A DNA stretch of 64,000 nt from Cheiracanthium punctorium. Lineage: Eukaryota > Arthropoda > Arachnida > Araneae > Cheiracanthiidae. Both the position numbers and the translations under genes were made by a program. Below the pieces are notes generated by a model that ran no database searches, was not told where the DNA came from, and saw only the letters and a program-made list of their open reading frames with translations. Positions within the stretch are counted from its first letter, which is position 1. Each line of letters starts with the position of its first letter. Shown here one piece after another: positions 58,400-64,000 of this stretch. The DNA lies in the NCBI GenBank assembly GCA_038373885.1, contig JAWZYV010014440.1, positions 529,001 through 593,000 of the forward strand, written 5' to 3'.

Positions 58400-59560
58400 T
58401 TGGCCGTTTCTCATCAGCAGAAAGTAACTTTCAATGATGCAAGGCGAAAAATTATAAGTAGTTTTCTTGCTTGTTTGGTATCATTAATTGAAATTACCTT
58501 ATAATGATGTAAGGGAAAAAAACAGAAATATTTTATTTTTTTATTTGATTTTCATTAGGTGAAAGTTTGTTGAAATGATACAGTAGAATAAAACAGTAGT
58601 ATTCTTTATTTTTTTGGTTTTCATAAACTGCAATATCCTAGAAATTATGCAAGAGAATAGAAAGTTTTCTTTGTTGTTTGGTTCTCATTAGCTGAAAATT
58701 CGTTGAAATGATGCAAATGAATAGAATTCTTTTTTTTTTTAAATTCTCATTAGCTGAAAGTTTATTGAATAGAGTTTTATTTATAGAGAGTAGTATTTAT
58801 AGAGAGTTTTTTTTGCTGTTATTATTAGCTGAAGATACAAAAGAATAATGTTCTTTGCTTTTTGGTTTTCATAAGCTCAAAGTTTGTTGAAATTACGCAA
58901 CAGAATAGTGCTCATTTTCCCTCTCATTAGCTGAAAGTGTTTAAATGATGCAAGAGAAGGAAGAGTTTGCTTTGTTTTTTGGTTCTCATTAGCTGAAAGC
59001 TCGCTGAATATATCCAAGAGAAAGTTTTCTTTGCTTGGTTCTCATTAGCTGAAAATTCGATGAAATGATGCAATAGAATAGAATTATTATTATTTTTTAA
59101 AATTTTCATTAGACGAAAGTTTGCCGAAATGACACTAGAGTATAGAAAGTTTTCTTTGCTGTTCTTATTAGCTGAAAGCTCTTTTAATAATATTGTTCTT
59201 TATTTTTGGTTCGCATAAGTTCAAAGTTTGGTGAAATGACGCAACTGAATAGTGTTCTTTTTTTCGTTTCCATTAGCTGAGGGTGTCGAAAATCTTATAA
59301 AATCGAATGATACAAGAGAATAGAGAGGTTTTTTTTGTGTTTTTATTCTCATTAGCTGAAAGTTCCTTGACATGATGCAAGAGAATAGAGACATTTCCAT
59401 TTTTTGTTTTTTGATTCTCATTAGTTGAAAGTGCAATGATGCAACTGGAAATTGGAAATATTTATCCTTCGTTCTCATTAGCTGGAAGATGCTTGAAATA
59501 ATGCTATCGAACAGAAATACTTTTCTTTGAATAGTTTGTTCTCTTTAGCTGAAAGTTACT
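58400..59560 (+). repeat. ~62-bp minisatellite, about 19 diverged units
   Basis: The unit core is ttctcattagctgaaag, then ttgaaatgatgcaag-agaatag, then aaagttttctttg. Unit starts seen at about 58405, 58480, 58550, 58618, 58682, 58743, 58822, 58866, 58920, 58982, 59039, 59105, 59162, 59212, 59265, 59348, 59415, 59473 and 59530. Unit lengths vary from about 45 to 85. Some units form subtypes (cataagctcaaagtttg at 58866 and 59212). Small minus-strand frames repeating FQLMR-KKQ are by-products. Confidence 0.9.
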
Positions 59561-59564
59561 TATT

Positions 59565-61230
59565 TTACTTCAAAATAACGTTAGAATAGTAAAAAAGAAA
59601 AGACACTTATAAACTATTAACATTTACAAACGCCTTAATAATATCTTATCATTATTAAAGCGCAAATGAGATTGGCGTAATTTTGACAAAGAATTACTTT
59701 AAAGTTTTATAAGATATTATTTTAGATTAAAATAAACCTGTGACTGAAAAGCTATCTCTGAAGCGAAATATAGTTCCTAAGATTTGATATCGCAGCTCGT
59801 TTTAACGAAAAATATTAATTTGACAACAGCATTAAATTTTCACTACATGTAAAATTCCCTTTCGTACTACTCAAAGATCTTTCGATGTGGATATGAATTA
59901 CTTTTATTAATTCAAATAAAACTTATAGTTTACAATTACACTACTTTACTCGATTTAACACTAAAAGTTGCTCTATCATTTTTTTTTTGTTTAGTTAATA
60001 TAACTTCGAATGATTGAGTAACTACATATTTTATTTTCTCATTATTATTTTATGCTGAAAATATTTTTGATAAATTTGACCATTTTAAGTTTTGAAAGAA
60101 AGCTGCAAAACATTTCCTTAAAGTTTAGAGAGTGGTGACCTACCATAAATCTTCGACGTCAAAATCTTCCGGAAAAAAACATTTTTTAAAACTCTAATAC
60201 AAGGTCATAAACTAGTTCATAGCCTTTTGCTTTATAGTTTCGTTTTTTGTGATACTAAATCTAAATACAGATATATAAATCTTTTTTTTTTCGCATTTAT
60301 GACCCAAAGTTGCATTATAGAATATTTTTTTACATAAAATGCTGTACTATAACTTTTGTTGAAAAGTGAAGCACCTTGAAAAATAAGAAAATTTCATTAA
60401 CAGAACTATTTATTTTGTGTTCTTTTGAATGCTTCGTGGTTACCTATGTATGATAACATGATAAAGCCGACATTTTTTCATTACTTAACAAGGAAAGTAA
60501 TCTACAATTAGATTCATGATCGTATTTGTACTTTTATAGTAGCATTCGCTGGGACTTGGTTAAAAAACGTGTGCACTGTACAATGACGCAGTTTATTGAA
60601 ATATGAAAATTATTTCGTCTTCTTTTTATAAAACATCCCCACCTGTACCTTCTCTAATCGCCTTTCTGAAATTATCTGCATTTCTTTATCTTTCATATGC
60701 TTTTCTTTCCGAATCCACTGAAATTTTGTCTCTACAGCAAGATTAAAGAGGCTTGGCTTTTTCGGAATTATCTTTTGTTTAGTCTCTTGCCTAACCACTA
60801 ACGTCGGTTAATTAATTCTGTTGTACTATTTAACTGTTTTTCACTCTTAAGTTTCAGAAAATATTTTCGACACAGGATACCTTTCTTCAGAAGTTTAACT
60901 CATTTAAATTTTTTCCCTCCATATTTTATAAATTTTTTGATTTCTTAAAGTACTTTTAATGAACTTCGCATTATATTTTATAGTGTTTAACATTTCTACT
61001 TAAAAATACTGCTGTACAAACAAAATATTTACATTAAGTTGATTCAAAACATCGAAAATTAATTTAAAAATAAAAAGGTATTTTTCAAGACGATCTTTTG
61101 TTTGGCACAAAATATCCCCCCCCCCCTCTTTTTTAGTTTCAAAAAAGTTCCCCCACCAACACAAGCATAAAGATCAGTTTTCAATTAAAGGTTCAGCTCT
61201 AACCTTTCTGCTTGTGTGGATGGTTTTACT
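59565..61230. other. AT-rich, no gene recognised
   Basis: A C run is at 61118-61128. A lysine-rich 62-codon minus frame at 60610-60798 has no recognisable family. Confidence 0.45.
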
Positions 61231-61239
61231 TTTTTGTAA

Positions 61240-61380
61240 CGGAAGAAGGGTGAACCTTTCGTAACTATTGAAAAGATTGTCTTTATAAATAATTTTTCCT
61301 TATGTGTGTTATTTTACAAAATTTATAATTAATTTTACCTTTTAATGCCAGGTTTTTCTTTTCGTGGTCTTGTTAACAGA
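61240..61380 (-). repeat. Arm of the 24-25 kb fold-back family
   Basis: gaagggtgaacctttcgta, tgtgtgttattttacaaa and cttgttaacag match in order the right arm at 25061-25196. Confidence 0.45.
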
Positions 61381-61487
61381 TTCAAGATTATTTATTGCTG
61401 TTGAAGTGTCTCTAGTTTTTACTAATAGATTAGAAAGCTGAAATACAACATTCACTTCTCTTGTGGTTGATAACAACCACAGCACTT

Positions 61488-61600
61488 GTTTCAAAGTGCT
61501 TATTTACAGCTACATGAGCACTTGTTTCAAAGTGCGAATTTACAGTCACATGAACACTTGTTTTGAAATGCTTATTTACAGCTATATGAAGACAACGGTA
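61488..61600 (+). repeat. Three ~43-bp tandem units
   Basis: acttgtttcaaagtgcttat with ttacagctacatgag is repeated three times (about 61482, 61524, 61556) and once more alone at about 61917. A 126-codon minus-strand frame here encodes the repeated peptide HFETSAHVAVNK and is not credible as a gene. Confidence 0.8.
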
Positions 61601-62046
61601 TAAAGGGAGCTGTTGGTACTGTTGGTAACTGTTGGTACAAAATTTAAGGAGGCTTAGGGCACATAATACAGAATCACATAGCAATATGTCGTCAAAAACG
61701 CCGTTCTTACATACCTGTTGATAATCATTTTGGGTAAAGTGTTGAAGTGTTTGTATAATCTCCCAACCAAGTTTCATAAACAATGGATTTGTCAAAAAAA
61801 TTTCAACCATGAAAGGAAATAGAATTTTTAAAATTAAATTTTAATACGTGTTTTCTGTGAAAAATACATTAGTTTTTTATGAATTATAGACGGAAAGTTC
61901 ACTATTACTTCAGCCTTGTTTCAAAGTGCTTATTTACAGCTGCATGAAGACAACATTTTCGACTCCATGTTGCATTATGGTTCTTATTCCTTATTATGTG
62001 CCATACCTGCCACTAAATTTTGTACCAATAGTTATGGAACATCCTG
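61600..62046. mobile_element. Mariner-like MITE
   Basis: The right end is ggaacatcctg followed by TA. Inverted, it reads CAGGATGTTCCATAAC, then ttggtacaaaattta and ggcacataata, and the last two words occur in the same order at 61630-61670 on the left. The left outer terminus has been altered by a small ctgttggta tandem. Non-coding. Confidence 0.5.
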
Positions 62047-63060
62047 TATACTGTATACACAATTAATAATAGACACTTTATGTAGCATGCTGCGTATTTT
62101 CTTAAAAAATCTATTGTGCATATTTTTTTCTATAAAGGTATAAAGAGACTGACTTAAGAGTTTTTCTGTGTTTCTGAAAAAAGATGAAACGAAAATAGAA
62201 CAAGCTGGTCTGAAAAGTAAAAGAAAAAAAACTGAAAATTCCAAATAAATTTACTCTTCTTAATACAGCCAAATTACTGAAGAAAAATATGTCGGTCTAA
62301 ATATTTGAACATTTTATAAATTGACAAATAAAAATGCAATTTTTTTTATGAACAAAAATATTATGTATTTATACTCATTTGAAAATAAAGTCATTTAAAC
62401 ATCAAATGCATTCACCCTCTACGTGATTGCTATGGTGATGAGAACTCAATGCAATCCCACAAAGGTGAAAGCTTTTGGTTTTTTTTTGGAATTTAAAATT
62501 CATTGAAGACAGTAATTCAGTATTTATAAATTAAACTACATGAAAAATGCGCTGCACATTTCTAAAAAAAATCACAAACATTAATATATATACAAATATT
62601 TATATATTTGTTTAAAATTTAGTAAGTGAATTGCAACAGAAATGAACCTGCAAAAGATGGTACGTTGGCGATTCTGCTGGCGTCCCAAAGTATTGACAAA
62701 AATCAGCTACTTTACTGTAATAAGAAGAAACTAAATATGAGTTCAATATCATTAAAAATATTTAATGAATTCTTACAAAACATTTATTGATTTGAATAAG
62801 TGAATGCATTAATGAGAAGTGCGACTACAGAGATATACCACAATTGAAAGACATTTATGACTTATCCCAAGGTGTTTATTTACGTAAAAGATCTCCACAA
62901 AGGTACTTAAACCTATATTCAAACCGATAGAAGAGATAATGAACATAGTTTGATAATATAAAACACAACACAATATACGTACATGTAAAGCCATATATTT
63001 ATGCGAGTAAATATATGAGTAATGTAACAGAGCTTAAATAATTTTAAAAATAGTTGAAAA
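62047..63060. other. AT-rich, no gene
   Basis: No recognisable terminus or exon. Confidence 0.45.
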
Positions 63061-63066
63061 CATGCA

Positions 63067-63698
63067 CAGGGTGGTTATAATTGAACTTCCCCTAAAAAGA
63101 ATACTCTAAAGCAGAAAGGGGTGAGCAGATTGCCACCAACTTTGGCATATGGAGTGGACGTGAGATGAGATTGGATGAGATGCCTTCAAGGAAGCTTTTT
63201 TAAAAAGTTTAGTTCAAAAAGTATCCACAGGCGTCGTTCTGCATCAATAAACAGCGAATTTAACAACAGGAATTACTAACACGAAATGTACAAAAATTGC
63301 AAGCTTTAGTCAATAGTTTTGAACATTTATTACCTAAGTTGGGTCATCTCTTGAGCTGAATTCACCGATTTTTCGTGCAAAGTGCTACCTGGTGAATATT
63401 CTTCGAACTGAACTTTAAAAAAAAATTTCACTGGGCCTATTTTGTGTACAGTCCATATGACCAAAGTTGGTGGCAATCTGCTCATTCTTTTCAGCTGTAG
63501 AATTCGTTCATTTGCTGTAACAACTATAGAACTTAATCTTTGTAAATTCAATATCGTGCCTTCACCGACATGCTCTCTGTGCAGATCTGGAGAAGTTATG
63601 ATTATTATTCATATAATTCATTATTGCAGTATTCATATAATTGATTATTATTATAATTCAATGGCTGTTTATAGTGTAAGTTCATTGTAACCACCCTC
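63067..63698. mobile_element. TIR element containing a LINE-like fragment
   Basis: Ends are CAGGGTGGTTATAATTGAAC and, inverted from 63698, GAGGGTGGTTACAATGAAC. An inner block gagcagattgccaccaactt (63122) recurs inverted at about 63459-63484. The two arms are unequal: the right arm has about 180 extra bases (63495-63675) that include a LINE-like coding fragment. The target duplication is unclear. Confidence 0.65.
63498..63600 (+). pseudogene. LINE ORF2 C-terminal fragment (zinc-knuckle-like)
   Basis: The plus frame reads RIRSFAVTTIELNLCKF then NIVPSPTCSLCRSGEVM. The arrangement (R-x-R-S, then a hydrophobic stretch, then S-P-x-C-x-x-C-x-x-G-E) is common just after the reverse transcriptase of arthropod non-LTR elements. 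Only about 35 residues are seen and no upstream reverse transcriptase is present. Confidence 0.45.
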
Positions 63699-63699
63699 T

Positions 63700-64000
63700 A
63701 TGTATATTGCTAACGTCTTGTAGCAATGTCATTAAGTCGAAAGTCACGATTTTTGAGATAACAACACCGGGCAACTGCAATGATGTGAACTTTAAATCAA
63801 TAGAATGCCATTTCTGAGCTTGCAAACTTTACCAGCTTTTTCACTTCACTGAACTTCAAATGCATTTCCTGAAAAATCACGATTTTCAAGTTATAACTTT
63901 TTTTTATTTATTTATTTCCAATGGCAGATTATGTACAGTTACAGCGAGCAGGAGCAGAAAAGTAAACAAATAAATGAACAAAAAAAATGCTGCTACAAAG
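63700..64000. other. No gene recognised to window end
   Basis: Sequence of mixed composition; no terminus or exon is seen before the edge. Confidence 0.4.

Noticed and set aside
58400..59560. Repeat-protein gene (recurring FQLMR-KKQ peptides on the minus strand)
   Set aside because: The peptides arise from the minisatellite, with frequent stops between frames and variable unit lengths.
61430..61810. 126-codon minus-strand open frame, the longest in the window
   Set aside because: It encodes a ~14-residue repeat produced by the 43-bp tandem units and overlaps a MITE arm; no domain.

Overview
This window reads as nuclear intergenic (or very long intronic) DNA from an arthropod, probably an arachnid. 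It is AT-rich, full of short homopolymers and microsatellites, and dominated by decayed transposable elements: two Helitrons, hAT, piggyBac-type (TTAA), Tc1/mariner and pogo/Tigger relics, fold-back elements and tRNA-headed SINEs. The arthropod call rests on the element mix, the Helitron termini and the SINE body styles. The arachnid part is inference. I found no intact protein-coding gene, no rRNA, no functional tRNA, no CRISPR array and no bacterial-type operon. The longest open frames are 126, 123 and 116 codons and look like chance or repeat-derived frames.

Layout. 1-5 kb: a strong fold-back hairpin, a Tigger end, a BED-finger hAT pseudogene and a SINE. 6-10 kb: a GC-richer patch with CRE and E-box motifs, a Tigger relic, a cgtagc-ended repeat, a CCAAT/TATA promoter-like or LTR-like block, and the first TTAA-flanked piggyBac-type MITE. 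10-20 kb: a tRNA-like SINE, a second Tigger MITE, a hAT-like element with CG-rich ends and an element with long inverted repeats. 21-23.5 kb: a long-TIR mariner-type MITE interrupted by a piggyBac-type MITE. 24-30 kb: fold-back arms, a tandem duplication whose second copy holds a 216-bp hAT MITE with a perfect 8-bp target duplication, and one copy of a dispersed repeat. 31-36.3 kb: a minus-strand Helitron carrying a minisatellite, then three TA-flanked mariner-type MITEs. 38.6-41 kb: a SINE module, a Tc1 relic disabled by a 22-bp duplication, another MITE and a repeat with an inverted partner at 52 kb. 41.9-44.6 kb: the largest unit, 2654 bp with ~345-bp TIRs, an 8-bp target duplication and a broken transposase-like reading direction. 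It is followed at once by a 65-bp minisatellite. 46.7-49.4 kb: a SINE with an inserted MITE, then a plus-strand Helitron with a helicase C-terminal remnant and three GDFN-like motifs. 50-53 kb: a second hAT pseudogene. 56.9-64 kb: a SINE, a cgtagc repeat, a ~62-bp minisatellite of about 19 units over 1.15 kb, a mariner-like MITE and a TIR element holding a LINE-like zinc-knuckle fragment.

Nothing here acts together as a pathway. The informative content is the history of nested insertions. Two insertions can be confirmed inside the window because a related copy preserves the empty site. Boundaries are given where TIRs or target duplications make them visible; other edges are approximate because alignment was by eye.
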